Positions 1 to 11,750 of a stretch of DNA of 64,000 nt are shown piece after piece. Location of the stretch: contig NW_024067667.1 in assembly GCF_009389715.1 (NCBI RefSeq), positions 1,372,001 through 1,436,000 of the forward strand, in the 5' to 3' direction. The stretch is from Phoenix dactylifera. Its lineage: Eukaryota > Streptophyta > Magnoliopsida > Arecales > Arecaceae. Positions within the stretch are counted from its first letter, which is position 1; every line of letters begins with the position of its first letter. The notes under the pieces are model-generated. The model did no database searches and was not told the DNA's origin. It was given only the letters and a program-made list of their open reading frames with translations. A program made the translations under genes and the position numbers.

Positions 1-1105
1 GGCGAAATGGGATTGGAAATTGCTTAAAAGTCCGGTTGGCTATTCTTTGAGAGACTTCATAGAAGAGACAAATTAATACAACGTACTACTTGAGGAGCAG
101 GTTCGGCATGCAGGTTAGGAGAAGACTGTCCAAAGCTTCTCCTATTTGGAAGGAAATCTGTAAAGATCTAGTTGCCTTTTGGAACTGCACTGCCTTCAAA
201 TTAGGTAATGGTGAAATAATTAGATTTTGCAAAGCTGTGGAAGATTAGCTCTGCACCTAGTGCCTCTCTTTTTCATGATCTTTATCTTAGATTTATAAAG
301 CAAAATTCTTCAGTTGCAACTTTAATAAGTTTTTGGCCCTCTCTCTTTCTTCAAATCAACATAGCCGGATAAGCTTATGGATTTGTTCTCCACTGTCCGC
401 CCTTCAAGCTCTTTTGATGCTTCAATGTAGAAATCTTGCACAGATGGGAATTACAGTGTTCAGTCATACTCCAAGTTTATCAATCATGGTGGTATGCTTT
501 AGCAATTCAACAAAATAATTTGGAAGGCTAATGCGCCAAAGAAAATCAAAATTTTCTTATGATTGGCTTGGATGAAAGGATAGAGAATCAGCATCAGTTG
601 TCCATTATGTGGTGCCCGTTCAGAGATGGTTTCACATCTCTTCATTAGATGCCCCCATTTACTGGAGCTGTTTGGTCGTCTATTCTATCTTGTCTCCATA
701 TAAGGGGTTTGCTTCATGATCTTCAGATTTTTTTGTCATTATGAAGGAGAAGCAAAGCACACTCTACTATAGGGAAAAGATGAGATCAGCTATTCATGGC
801 TCATATGTGGCATATATGGCACAAAAGAAATTTCAAGATCTTTTATTAGTGGAAGTCCTCAGCAGCTTCTATTTTACATAAAACCCTCCAATCTTTTTCT
901 GTGTGGCATAACTTATATTCGTCTAAATCATCTCAAAGCCACAAGGCTCTTTCTCTCAGATTGTCTTCCATTCTCTAGTTCCTCATTTCATGTTTCTTCT
1001 CTCTCATATTCTCTTGTAAATCATCACTGTAACTTTTTTTATACTTTTATAATAAAATTTGAGGAAGTTTATCACTTCCTTCACTTTCCATCAAAGAAAG
1101 AAAGG
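1..1105 (+). pseudogene. LINE (L1-type) reverse-transcriptase 3' fragment
   Basis: Degenerate 3' part of a plant non-LTR retrotransposon, broken by stops and frameshifts. Near 595-670 one frame reads CPLCGARSEMVSHLF followed by IRCPH, the Cys/His pattern of the zf-RVT domain that follows the RT in plant LINEs. Just upstream, near 520-560, IWKANAPKKIKIFL matches the usual lead-in to that domain. Earlier, near 120-240, IWKEICKDL and KLGNGEIIRF match the segment between RT and zf-RVT. Near 810-850 HIWHKRNFKIF matches the C-terminal block. The window starts inside the element, so its 5' end is not visible. The 3' limit near 1105 is approximate. It is not a functional gene. Confidence 0.75.
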
Positions 1106-2503
1106 TAAACAAACATAATAACACTTACTTTTTTGAAAGAAAAAAAAACATAACACATTTATTTGATCTTCATAATTGACTGTTATGGATCTGTTGTACA
1201 AAGTTTAACAATAACAGGGGAAAAAAGATTCAAGTAACCAACTTTTGATTCTTACAATAGTACATTTAAGCATTTAGCAAAGTTCTGATAACACTAGCAG
1301 ATTTTTTTTTGATAAGATCAGGAATCAGTTCAGATTTAAATGGTGATTTAGTGTAGATGATTCCAATATATATTTCACCAAGCAACTTGCAACTCTCGAG
1401 TATAATCACAGTCCTTTAAAAATTTCTTGATTATTACACTTAATTCCCTAATGCAAGAAGTGGATTGGTTCGCCAAAACAAGCTGCAAGTGGGAAGATGG
1501 GACACTTTTTCGAATCCTCACTCTCATCTAACTATCATTTTTTTTTTCAGAATCTCTGAAATGTGCCAAGATCATAGAAAACAGATTTAGGCATGTAATT
1601 TCGGAATCTAGCAATGGTTTGTTTTGTCCTCTGTCACCATGTTCCACTCCTTTAGTGTGTATAATTTTATGTATAAATATCTCATTTCATCCAAGATAGG
1701 AAGAGCAGCCGCATCAATCCTGAGACCAATAACTTTAGCTGAAAATATAACTATTTACATGATTATGGCCAAAAAAATCAAATAAATGCAAAAGAAAAAA
1801 GAATCAAAAAGTCCTGTAATCATCCTGTTTTCTATGAAATTAAAATCAGAAAAGAACATATTAATTTATATAAAATAGATCTTGGAGATTGGAATTTTTG
1901 AGGGGTTTATGGTTTGGTGGAGGCATGGTTTCCATCATTGATTTATATATAAATAGATCTTGGAGATTGGAATTTTTTGAGGTGTTTATGGTTTATAAAT
2001 GAATGGAATTGAAGAGAATATTAAGGTACCAAATGTTTACCTGCTACCAACAAGTGAATGCAACATGGTGGAGATGGCTCCCGGAGAGATCGACGGTCAC
2101 CGTGGATTCGAGGAGAATGTGAAGACCTAGAAATAGAGACTTTTTTTTATGAACATTGATTGATTAAAAATGAAAAAATGATGCTTATAAACATCCGAGA
2201 CATATATCAGTTATGACCCTTAAAAGCTGCCTAAATTATGAAATTATCCACGTACATTCTCCAGAGTTAACCCTAGCTTTTTGTCCAAATTATAGTACTA
2301 GCCATCCATCCTGGACTTTCTACCAGCTATAATCAGTTGTCTTTAAGAAAAATCTGGATCATTAGACAACCAACGAATTCAGTAAATGAAAATAAAAATT
2401 TTCTTATGTATAATATTTTAGGAAGCGCCAAAATAAATCCCTGATTAGTTATATTTTTTTAGAAGAAAGGAAACAAGGATCTTAAGTAGTCTTCTTGACT
2501 AGA
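1106..2503. other. Intergenic stretch without recognisable gene
   Basis: AT-rich DNA between the LINE tail and the gypsy element. I see no convincing coding exon. The only structure I can support is the short direct repeat at 1864-1994. The last five bases (2499-2503, CTAGA) are the left target-site duplication of the gypsy element. Confidence 0.5.
1864..1994. repeat. Imperfect tandem duplication, about 52 bp unit
   Basis: Two copies (about 1864-1915 and 1940-1994) share the core TAGATCTTGGAGATTGGAAT and end in TTTATGGTTT. They differ by a few substitutions and small indels. Confidence 0.8.
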
Positions 2504-4069
2504 TGTGAGACACGGGCTGAAGTCGGCAGCCCCTGCCGACTTCAGTCCCGTTCTCTTTTTGGAAGGCCGGAACAGAGGATCGCGATTTGCGATCCTCTCC
2601 GGCTCTTTCGGGGATGATCGGGGCGGGGATGTCGCTAGTCCCGCGGCACCCCCCCTCCAGCTCATCCGCGGCCGAACCGCGGCCGCGGATCTCGCTCGGC
2701 CGCCGCGATCTTCGCGGTGGAGAGCCATCACGAGGGGGGTGATAAAAACCCCCCAAATCCTCCTCCCTAGGGCAAACCGAGCCCTCTTCCTCCTTCTCTT
2801 TCCTCCTTCCCTCCTCCTCCTCTCCGATCGGTGTGTCTTCCCGACCGAGCGCCGCCCGGATCCCCTCCGCGAGCTTCCCCTGCTCCGAGATCCAACCCCT
2901 CGGCTTCAAACATCGCCGCCGTCGCTTGACGCCGGACCGAGCCTCCCTCGGCCGGGATTTGCCACCTCCGTCGACCGCCGGTAAGCCCTCCTCCGTCGAG
3001 ATCCTCCTCTCCTCTGTTTCAGCCCAAGCAGCCGAGATCATCATCTCGGTTGCTTCTCCTCCCCGTCGGTCCCTGCAACGCCGCCGGCCGCCATGGCGGC
3101 TGGCTGGCAGTCGATCGAGGGGTGGCCCCCGGCCACCCAAGCCGGCCACCCCCGCCGGCCACCTCCCTCTCTCCTCCGTCTCTTCTTCTCCCCCTGTTCG
3201 TGGGGGGGGGGGAGTTTGGGGAAGGAGGAGGCCCATCACGGGCCAAACTGGGCCGTTGGGCCCAGTCCACTGCAGGCCCAACTTGGGCCCAGTCCAGTCC
3301 GGTTGGGCCCAGTTGGGCAATACCCCCATGGGCCCAACTTGGATCCAGATCAAACCCGAGAATCCGAACCCGAACCCGAACCCAAACCTGAACCTGAACC
3401 TGAACTAGAACCCGAACCCGAAACCCGGGATCCGAAACCCAAACCCATTTGACCAATAAACAGATTTTTTGCAGTTAAGCCCTTGGCAGTATGCTATTTC
3501 AGAAATAGGGACTCCTGTAATTTGTATTTGATCCCTATAGGAAAGATTTATTACATAAAGGCCCCCAACTATATTTATTTAGTCCCCTCACTCAAGTTTT
3601 ATTATAGAATAGTACCCTGTAATTAAGTATTAGTCCCTGCAATAAATCTTATTGTATAAATGAACAAATTAGAAGCCAACCTTGGGGGCCCTATTTAGCC
3701 GAGTCTATGCGGGCCCATTGGGCCGAGTCCGATATGGGCCCTATCAGGCCGTGCCCATTATGGGCCAACTTTGGGCTCTGTTGGGCCATGTCCAATAGTA
3801 TTATTTTTGAATTTTGCTTAGTCTGAAATTAACAAGAAATTAATTAAACTTTAACAGGTGAACCTGATCCGTCTACCTGAAGTAGGAATCAAGCGAGAAG
3901 ATGTAAGTAACTTAATACTTCAAGTGTGATTTCTGAATTATTTAATAAATTAATTATGTTTTGATATATGTTTTGCATTCAGTAAAATGAGTCAGACATG
4001 TTAAATTTTATTTGAAAATCATGTTATATGCTCTGAAATTCATGAAATATATTTTTATATATATATATG
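2504..4069 (+). repeat. 5' LTR of the gypsy element, left part
   Basis: This segment is colinear with 18675-20240 of the 3' LTR. It ends where the Copia element inserted into an AT run (TSD ATATG, 4065-4069). It is GC-rich at its start and packed with palindromes: a hairpin at 2512-2551 and a perfect 9-bp-arm hairpin at 2575-2597. It then holds many TGGGCC motifs (3240-3340) and a hexamer-like CCCGAA/CCTGAA run (about 3363-3450). Apparent long ORFs here on both strands come from GC-rich LTR sequence and are not genes. Confidence 0.93.
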
Positions 4070-4248
4070 TGAGGATGATAGTGTTATTTTGATGATTAAC
4101 AAGCAATTATCTAGAGCATGCTATAAGTTAAATTGATACTTCATTTATAAGTTCATTACTCTCAGTATATTTGTTTAAATTGAAAATATATATATGTTCT
4201 TGTTCATTTGAATGGATCTAACCTTGAGAATGCAGCAAAGTGTGGATT

Positions 4249-4735
4249 GAGTCGACCCAAAGATTGTTTGAGTCGACCCCGGCACATCAAGAAATCATTT
4301 GGCACACTCCTGCAAAAATGGCACAGATGAACAGTTGGTTGGGTCGACCCAAGGTAAGCATGAGTCGACCCAAACTTCAAGAACCTCAAAACATGAAGGA
4401 AAAATGGTTCTCTGGATTTACTGAGAGGGTCGACCCAAGATGAAGTTGAGTCGACCCAAGCTTGAGTCGACCCAAAGAAAGGTTGAGTCGACCCAAGTGA
4501 AGAAAGGCTGAAATTCAAGGCTCTGAATTTTCTGAAGCTGACCTTGGGTCGACCCAAGAAAAATGTTGAGCTGACCCAAGGTTTGAGTCGACCCAAAGAA
4601 AGGTTGGGTCGACCCAAGGCAACAGAAGGCTGAATTTCAAGTTTCTGTGTTTTCTGAGAGGGTCGACCCAAGGAATGTTTGAGTCGACCCAAGTGAAGGT
4701 TGGGTCGACCCAAGGACAGGTTGAGCCGACCCAAA
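4249..4735. repeat. Array of GAGTCGACCCAA / GGGTCGACCCAA motifs in the Copia LTR
   Basis: About sixteen copies in under 500 bp, irregularly spaced. Each carries the palindrome GTCGAC; two are variants (GCTGAC, GCCGAC). The array is repeated in the 3' LTR (13253-13739), and at least three more copies lie in the interior near 11965-12017. Read on the minus strand it gives long ORFs rich in LGRPNLSLGR-type repeats, which I do not regard as genes. Confidence 0.9.
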
Positions 4736-5160
4736 CACGGGCTGAACATAACGGCTAGTTGTGCAGAAATGCTTTTTGGACTCCCAACGGCTATAAACAG
4801 CTAGTTTCTTCAATCCAACGGTCAGAAAGGACTATTTGGAGGTTGGAGAAGTATTTAAGAGGGAGTATTCATCAGAGGAAGCAAGCTTTTGGGAAAATAC
4901 ATTAAGTGCATTCAAGAGAGAACCCTAGCAAGGCAAGCTTCATCCAAGGGCTTCATTCAAGAATCAAAGAAAGGGATTGAGCAGATTCAAAGAGTCATCA
5001 AGAGCTCCATCCTCCCTTGAAGAGTGAAGCATCCTTGACAAAGAAGAGCAAAGCGACTTCAAAGCGATAAATACCTTCTAACTCTTCTTTGTAGTTTATA
5101 TTGTTTCATATGCTCATTTAGGAGTTTGAATCTTTTCTTTTCATTTGTTAAACATTTTGT

Positions 5161-5410
5161 AAAGGTTCGTTGGTAAGCCCGCAAAACCAACAAAGATTTT
5201 TGGTGAACCCGGAAAACCAAAGTACAAAGGTTCGTTGGTGAGCCCGCAAAACCAACAAAGGTTTTTGGTGAACCCGGAAAACCAAAGTGTAAAGGTTCGT
5301 TGGTGAGCCCGCAAAACCAACAAAGGTTTTTGGTGAACCCGGAAAACCAAAGTGTATAGGTTCGTTGGTGAGCCCGTAAAACCAACAAAGGTTTTTAGAT
5401 TGTGAGCCCG
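5161..5410. repeat. 65-bp minisatellite in Copia 5' LTR
   Basis: Nearly four copies of a 65-bp unit containing AAAGGTTCGTTGGTGAGCCC and GGTGAACCCGGAAAACCAAA. Unit starts are near 5161, 5226, 5291 and 5356. The 3' LTR has the same array at about 14165-14414 with one substitution. Confidence 0.9.
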
Positions 5411-5704
5411 GAAAACAATCCAACTGTAATCCAAGAGATTATAGTGAATTCCCAAGGGGACGCTTGGGGAGTGGACGTAGGTGCTAAGGAGAGCACCGAA
5501 CCACTATATATTGTTGTGTTTGTGTTGTGCTTGTGTTTCCGTTTATTCTTGCATCATCTTCTATCTTTGCACTAGTTTAAATCATTCTAATAGCTTAAGA
5601 AAGCATCCACCGCATTTATATTAAGAAAGTTTTAAAAGTACCAAAAATTTAGAAGAAACCAATTCACCCCCCCCCCCTCTTGGCTTGTCACCTTGGGCAA
5701 CAAG

Positions 5705-5716
5705 TGGTATCAGAGC
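5705..5716 (+). promoter_or_regulatory. Copia primer-binding site (initiator tRNA-Met type)
   Basis: TGGTATCAGAGC lies two bases after the 5' LTR and complements the 3' end of plant initiator tRNA-Met, the standard primer for these elements. Confidence 0.9.
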
Positions 5717-5765
5717 AAGGTGCTCTAATAGTACTCATTGATCTCACAATCAAGAGTTAAAGATC

Positions 5766-6914
5766 ATGACAACCCAAGTGGGATGTTCTATGAGTGAGGG
5801 ACAACTAATTGATAGACCTCCACTATTTGATGGTATAAACTACACATATTGGAAAGCACGCATGCGCATCTTCATTCAAGCACATGACTATGATTTATGG
5901 AGTATCATAGTCAATGGACCACACACAAGCACTAATCATGATAAGAAAATGGCTCAGCAAAATGCAAAAGCCATGAATGTGCTAGTTTGTGCATTAAATG
6001 ATAGTAAATTTAATTACATATCTTCTTGCATAACTGCTAAAGACATATGGAATATGCTAGAGATTAAATATGAAAGCACTAACATTTTTAGCAAATCAAA
6101 AATTAGCTTTGAAGAAGATGAGAGGCAAGCAGATATTGAAAATCTATGCCTTGTGGGACACAAGAACGAGGTATGTGTTGAAACACAAAGTGTCTCCTCT
6201 TCTGAATATGAAGTATATGATAAAACTGAAGATGATTTTACATTCGATGAACTTCATGATGCTTTTTCTGATTTGTATTTAGAACATAAGAAACTTATTT
6301 GTAGGAACAAGAACTTGAAGAATGAAAATCAAATTCTAATAGATGAAAAACTAAAACTAAATAATAAAATTGAAATCTTAATTAAAGAAAATAAAGAACT
6401 AAATCAGAGAAATCAACTTCTCACTGAAAGCCATGATAAACTTAAGAAAAACAATGGATTGCTTTCAGAAGATAATGAAAAATTAACTAAAGAAGTTGAT
6501 AATTTGAAACCTACTGTTGAAAGATTCACTCCCAGCTCTGAAAAACTGAATTTAATGATAGAAAACTCAAGAGCTGTATATGACAAAGCTGGATTGGGAT
6601 ATCAACCTTGGTACACTCAAAAATCTTTCGAGAATATATTTCTTAAATCCTCCACTATTCATCCTAAAACGATTTTTCACAAATCTGGTGAAACTAATAA
6701 ACAAAAACAGAAAACTGAAAATTCATTATCTATTTTTGCTAAATCTATGTTGTTTAAATTTAGCAAGAGTATGCAGAAGTATATTACTTGTACTCCTAAA
6801 ACCTGCAAACTAATAGACAAAATGGTAATTAAGAGAATATGGGTTCCAAAAGGAACAATTATAGCTAACCTGCAAGGACCCAAAAGAGCTTGGGTTTCTA
6901 AGTTGAAAACATGA
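5766..6914 (+). CDS. Copia gag-like ORF, 382 aa, internally shortened
   Basis: Structural (gag) protein of the Copia element, open from the first ATG after the PBS. Residues 17-60 (RPPLFDGINYTYWKARM, then IFIQAHDYDLWSIIVNGP) match the N-terminal gag module of plant Copia elements (DUF4219/UBN2 type). Residues 165-250 are a lysine/asparagine/leucine-rich coiled coil. Residues 255-285 (EKLNLMIENSRAVYDKAGLG) and the end (KRIWVPKGTIIANLQGPKRA) match the usual gag-to-pol boundary of Sirevirus elements. The CCHC zinc knuckle and the large gag core expected between about residues 110 and 120 are absent, yet the frame stays open, which suggests an in-frame deletion. It may still be translated, but RNA packaging on its own is doubtful. 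Confidence 0.75.
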   Translation: MTTQVGCSMSEGQLIDRPPLFDGINYTYWKARMRIFIQAHDYDLWSIIVNGPHTSTNHDKKMAQQNAKAMNVLVCALNDSKFNYISSCITAKDIWNMLEIKYESTNIFSKSKISFEEDERQADIENLCLVGHKNEVCVETQSVSSSEYEVYDKTEDDFTFDELHDAFSDLYLEHKKLICRNKNLKNENQILIDEKLKLNNKIEILIKENKELNQRNQLLTESHDKLKKNNGLLSEDNEKLTKEVDNLKPTVERFTPSSEKLNLMIENSRAVYDKAGLGYQPWYTQKSFENIFLKSSTIHPKTIFHKSGETNKQKQKTENSLSIFAKSMLFKFSKSMQKYITCTPKTCKLIDKMVIKRIWVPKGTIIANLQGPKRAWVSKLKT

Positions 6915-9900
6915 TCATTGTTAGCAAATGTGTCTAGCTACCCAAGATTCCAATGAAAGATGTTATCTGGACAATGGGTTCTCTAGACACGTGTTAAAGA
7001 ATAGAACTTAAAATATAATTAAGAAGAGTGACCAAAATGGAAGAAATAATAAAATTAGTAATCCTTGCATCCTCTCATATTGAAATTGTAGCTAGTATTA
7101 ATCATTTCTGTGATATAGGCGATACTCTTGGTATGAAATGAAAATATATCCAAATCACTCCATCTTCCTATATTATGCTTCAGTTATTGATGGATAATTT
7201 GCTTAATCAATACTCTTAGAATAACTCTTTGAATTATCTATATGCTTGATTGAGAGTTGTTATCCATGGCATTATCCTTTATTGATCATAAACATAAGAA
7301 TGTCTACTTGGTATTTTTTTTTAAATATATGTATTAAGAATACCAAGATTAAAGAGTCTAGTTTTGGCATATAAAATCAACTCATACTAGTATGGACTTA
7401 ATCTCAAAAGACCTTGTCATTGGTTCACTTAGATTAATTTTTGCAAGGTCAAAGTTTGCTATGTATGTCATCTAGAAAAACAAACTAGAATCATTTCTAA
7501 ATCTGAAAATATTGTTTTCACCTTTTAGCCTTTGAAAACTCTTCATAAGAACTTATTTGGATCTCTAGGATTGTGAACCCAGGAGATAAGCTTTCTGATT
7601 TTGTAATTGTGGAAAATTTCTCAAAGCTAATATTGGTTTTGTTCTTGGCACTTAAATTAAAATATTTTCTACATTGGCACAAACTCACAAAAAGGGTTCA
7701 AATGAAAAAGGTTTGCAAACTATGAAAATAAAATTGTATCATGGCATAGTTTTGAAAACCAATTTCTTATTGAGTTGTGCACAGAAAATAATATTGAATA
7801 CAATTGTTTCTACACCAAGAACACCATAAATAAAATAGAGTTGATAGAATCCTTGAAAAAATGAAAAAGACAATGTTGTATGATAGTCATCTACTTAAAT
7901 GATTTCTGTTAAAAGCTATCATCATTGCTTGTCATACATATGGTTTCTATTAGAAAACTCCTTTTGATCGTCTGAAAAATAGAAAATGATATATTGTATA
8001 TCTTTTATATTTTTCAGTCATACATGTCATGCTTGATATATTCTTATGAAAATAATGTCAAATCTGGTAAAACAAATATTCCTTTGGATATTACTCTTCA
8101 AGCAATGCATATAGAATATTCAATGAAAAGATACTAGTTGTAGAGATATCAATTCATACTATTCTTATTAAAACTAGATCCTTTATTGAGAATATAGTTT
8201 ATCATTTTGATTCTATGTAACAATTAGAATTTTGATAGACACAACTATTTAAGATAATTTGATTAAAACTTAACTGGTATATCTTATTAATAATTATCTT
8301 AAGCAAATAGAATCTAAGCTAAATTGCTTCTGACAATAAGAAATTGATTTGATCTTGATGAATCTTTCTATTGCCTCACATGCTTGTCCTTGAACCATTT
8401 TACTTAATGAAGTTATCTCTTTAGTTCAAGTGACTTGTGCTTGCTTATATTTAGGCAATCTCTTGAGTAAAGTGACTCAAATTCAATTATTGTCATGTCT
8501 CATGTTGAGTCATCTAGTTAAGAAATATGTTGTATGAATGTTTTTGTATCCTAGAGAACCTAATGAATTGCCTTCAAGAAAAGAAAAAGATTTTGCTAAT
8601 GATACAGGATTTGTGAGCAAGAAATTTCAACTTGAAGGACACCTCGATGAAAGATACAATAAACATTCCCTTGGAAACAAAAAAAAAGAAGATTTTCTTC
8701 AGCCAAGGGAATAAAGAATCTAAAAGGTATTTGGCTTGAAGAATGCTAAATGCACTGGTAATCTAAACTCTTCTCTTGTGAGTTAGTTGAGCAAAATCAA
8801 TAGTCTGAAATTATATGGTAGCATGATTAAACATTTAATTGCTAATCTTCTTGATATCATGCTTCATTCTCATGCTAATGATAATTGTTTCATGGTATGA
8901 TTAAATTGAAGTTCACTTTTGCCTGTATAATGCATAACCATGAAATACACAAGTTTATGCCTCAAGTTTCTAATTCAAAATAACTTGTGATAAGCTATGA
9001 ATCATTGGGCATAATGAAAATGCTGTTTGCATGATATATATTTATATGCAGCATATTAGATTAATTCTTTATTCTGCTCTTTCATGTAACTACTTGAAAA
9101 TAACAAAAAGAGAGAGAGATAAAGAAAAAGAAAATGAACATTGCTCAGAAGAAGTAAAAGCTAAGTAAATACTCCAATCTTAAGTAAAAGCAGCGCAAGC
9201 ATAATATATTCAGCATATTTGTGAGACTTGTGTGAACATTCTTTTGGAAGGGATAAAATTCGTAATTAATTATATTTAAATAGGGAGAGTTTGGAGTGAA
9301 TATCTTGTTGCTAAAGAAAACAGTTGAACATTTCTACATTGCTCATTATAGGGATGGTGTCAATGGGGAGGCTAGTGGTAGTACCCGGCACTATTTGACC
9401 CAACTATTCGGTGTAGGGCATATTAGGGACGGCACAAGAGGGAGGCTAGTGGTAGTACCTCGTGCCCCTTCCAACTCCACCGGATAGGGAGCAAATAGAG
9501 TATAGAGCATAGAAAAGTAATACCAAAAGAAATGAAGATTAGAATGTTCACTAAATGGTTAAAGGAAGAAATTCAAAAATACGGAAATGAATGACAAGAT
9601 AAATAAAAGTATATATAAAGCTTGTGAAAAGCCAAATGAAGTTTCGATCACTTGAAAACACACCTTAAGGATAAAATCAGTGTAGAATTATATATAAATA
9701 GGGAGAGTTTATTTGAAAAGAATAAATTTTGATCTTTGACATGCTTGCTCTTAATGTTTTAATACATGATGTTATGACTTAATGCATATTATGTTTTGCA
9801 TGTGACATGATATTTTGAATTATGTGTCTTCAATATTCAAATACCAAAGATCTTTCCTGAATATAACTTGTAATGCTTCATGCCTATAAAATTTGATTGA

Positions 9901-11750
9901 AACATATTACTACCAACAACAACATCATTCTGTTTTAATGAATATATTTTGAAAAATAAAAGAAAAGCATAATTTGAATTTGCAAATTAGGCAAAATGAA
10001 TTGATTCTGATTTATCTTTTATCTTGCCTAACATTAGAACATCATGTCCTCCAATTTGTACCAAAATTTAATATGAATTACAAAGATTCTGGATGTGCTC
10101 TAATGTTCTTGAAATATGTATTTTCAATCGTAATGATTTAAGATGAGCTACAATGAGAAGATACATATCTCAAATTACAACTTTGAAAGCCTCCTTGAGA
10201 ATCTTTATGAAATTCAGAATCTGATTTTATATAAAAGCTTAAACTCAACATGAATTTCTAGATAAAATTACAGCTTAAGAAAAATAGAATAATTCTGATG
10301 CCTTGATTGCTTGCCCCGATACGCATCTGAAACATATCATTTCTTATCTTCAAAGTGTACTAATATTGGTCTGAATGATGTGTCTTTTGATGATCTTGAT
10401 TGCAAACAAATATTTTTTAATATATGATTTTATTTTGATATTGAAAAGATTTATTGTGCTTCATATATTATATTGCTGAAAAACCTTGATTAAGAAATTG
10501 AGTTCTATAAATACATATACTTCAATGATCATCTATATATTTTTTCCTCTCCTACATTGTTAAAGACTTTCATCAAAATATATATGTATATATATTATTA
10601 AAAGAGTGAATGATCTCAAGTCTAGAAATATTTCAGCTCACTCAAATGATTCTTAAAAGAAAGAAAATGTAAATGCTTTTGAAAGAATTTGAGCTTCAAA
10701 TGAATCATTTTCTGATTAATATTTCAGTACATTTTCTCAAAGATTAAGAGAAAGCATAACTTGTTCTTAAAAGATTAAAAAGAGTGATTGCTATAAATTT
10801 TGAATAATTCTAGATCACTCTACATTCTTGATATCATAAAGGTTCAGTTTTATTCACGTTTATCATTAAAATCTGAAATTCAACTAAAGATAAGAGAAAG
10901 AATACTAAATATGAAGTGGTATTAAACTTTGTGCTTCGTTGAATATCTTTTGAAAGTTGGATTTTTATCTGTACTTAATTGGTAAATCACTTGTTTTGAA
11001 AACTAAGTGAAAAGGATTCCATTTGTCTTAGTATTGGAAATTTACTTTGGAATCTACTAATGAGTTCTTATTGGCTTGCACTTTAGTGTTTCAATCATGA
11101 GCCAATTCATTTTAATTGATTTTGATGCTATGATCTTTAAAGGAGTAAAAGAAAGTCTTTAAGAGAGGTTTAAAAGAACTTTCAAAGCCCTGAATTTTAT
11201 ATATCCTACATTGCATAAATTCATGTCTTGGTGTCTATGCCCCAATACTTTTATATCATGAAAGAACTTTAAAGTCATTAAGAATTAAGGATTCAACATA
11301 ATCTTATGTTTTTCAAGTATATAAGGTTTGATCTTTATTTGATCTTATACTATACTCTGAAAATTAATTAGATTGCTCTCATTTTGCTATATACTTAATA
11401 TATTAAAAAAAAAAAATGTTGGATTTTCATCCGTGCCTTTCTTTGAATATTATTCTTGATACTCCCTAAAATAACTTGAAAAAGATTCCATCTACACTTG
11501 ATTTCAAAACTATCCTTGGAATCTACATTTAGAGATCACTTCCGGCTTACATCGTAAATATCTCATTCCTAAAGCCAAACAAAGAGAAATAAGATGTCAC
11601 TTTATTAGGGATCATGTGCAAAATGGAAATATATGTGTTGAGCATATATGCACTGAAAAACAATTAGCCGACATACTCACAAAACCCTTGAGTGAAGATA
11701 GATTCTGCACGCTAAGGAGAGAATTAGGTATATGTGATCCTTTTTATTGA
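6915..11750 (+). pseudogene. Copia pol remnants (protease, integrase, RNase H tail)
   Basis: No long ORF survives, but traces remain in the expected order. Near 6940-6995 CYLDNGFSRHV corresponds to the protease motif region. Near 7520-7560 a broken PLKTLHKNLFGS corresponds to the GAG-pre-integrase/integrase lead. Near 7740-7870 are degenerate integrase core traces (ENNIEYN region). The last 61 codons, about 11568-11750, are intact: QREIRCHFIRDHVQNGN, then QLADILTKPLSEDRF and RRELGICDPFY, the RNase H C-terminus of Copia pol. The stretch 8000-11500 is AT-rich and I cannot place RT in it. A short direct repeat (GGGAGGCTAGTGGTAGTACC-like, twice) lies near 9365-9460. Confidence 0.7.

Larger units (their letters stand above)
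4070..5702 (+). repeat. Copia 5' LTR
   Basis: Begins TGAGGATGATAG and ends CCTTGGGCAACA. Contains sixteen GTCGACCC-type motifs (fourteen exact, two variants) between about 4249 and 4735. It also has a 65-bp minisatellite (5161-5410) and a C-tract near 5667-5677. The same layout is present in the 3' LTR. Confidence 0.93.

Noticed and set aside
2499..3456. Long overlapping ORFs on both strands (up to 284 codons)
   Set aside because: They lie in the GC-rich LTR, are repeated in the 3' LTR with frame changes, and have no domain.
4204..4749. 181-codon minus-strand ORF with LGRPNLSLGR repeats, duplicated at 13178-13753
   Set aside because: It follows the GTCGACCC array in the LTR; no gene context.
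5059..5455. Repeat ORFs reading CWFCGLTNEP-type units
   Set aside because: 65-bp minisatellite of the Copia LTR.
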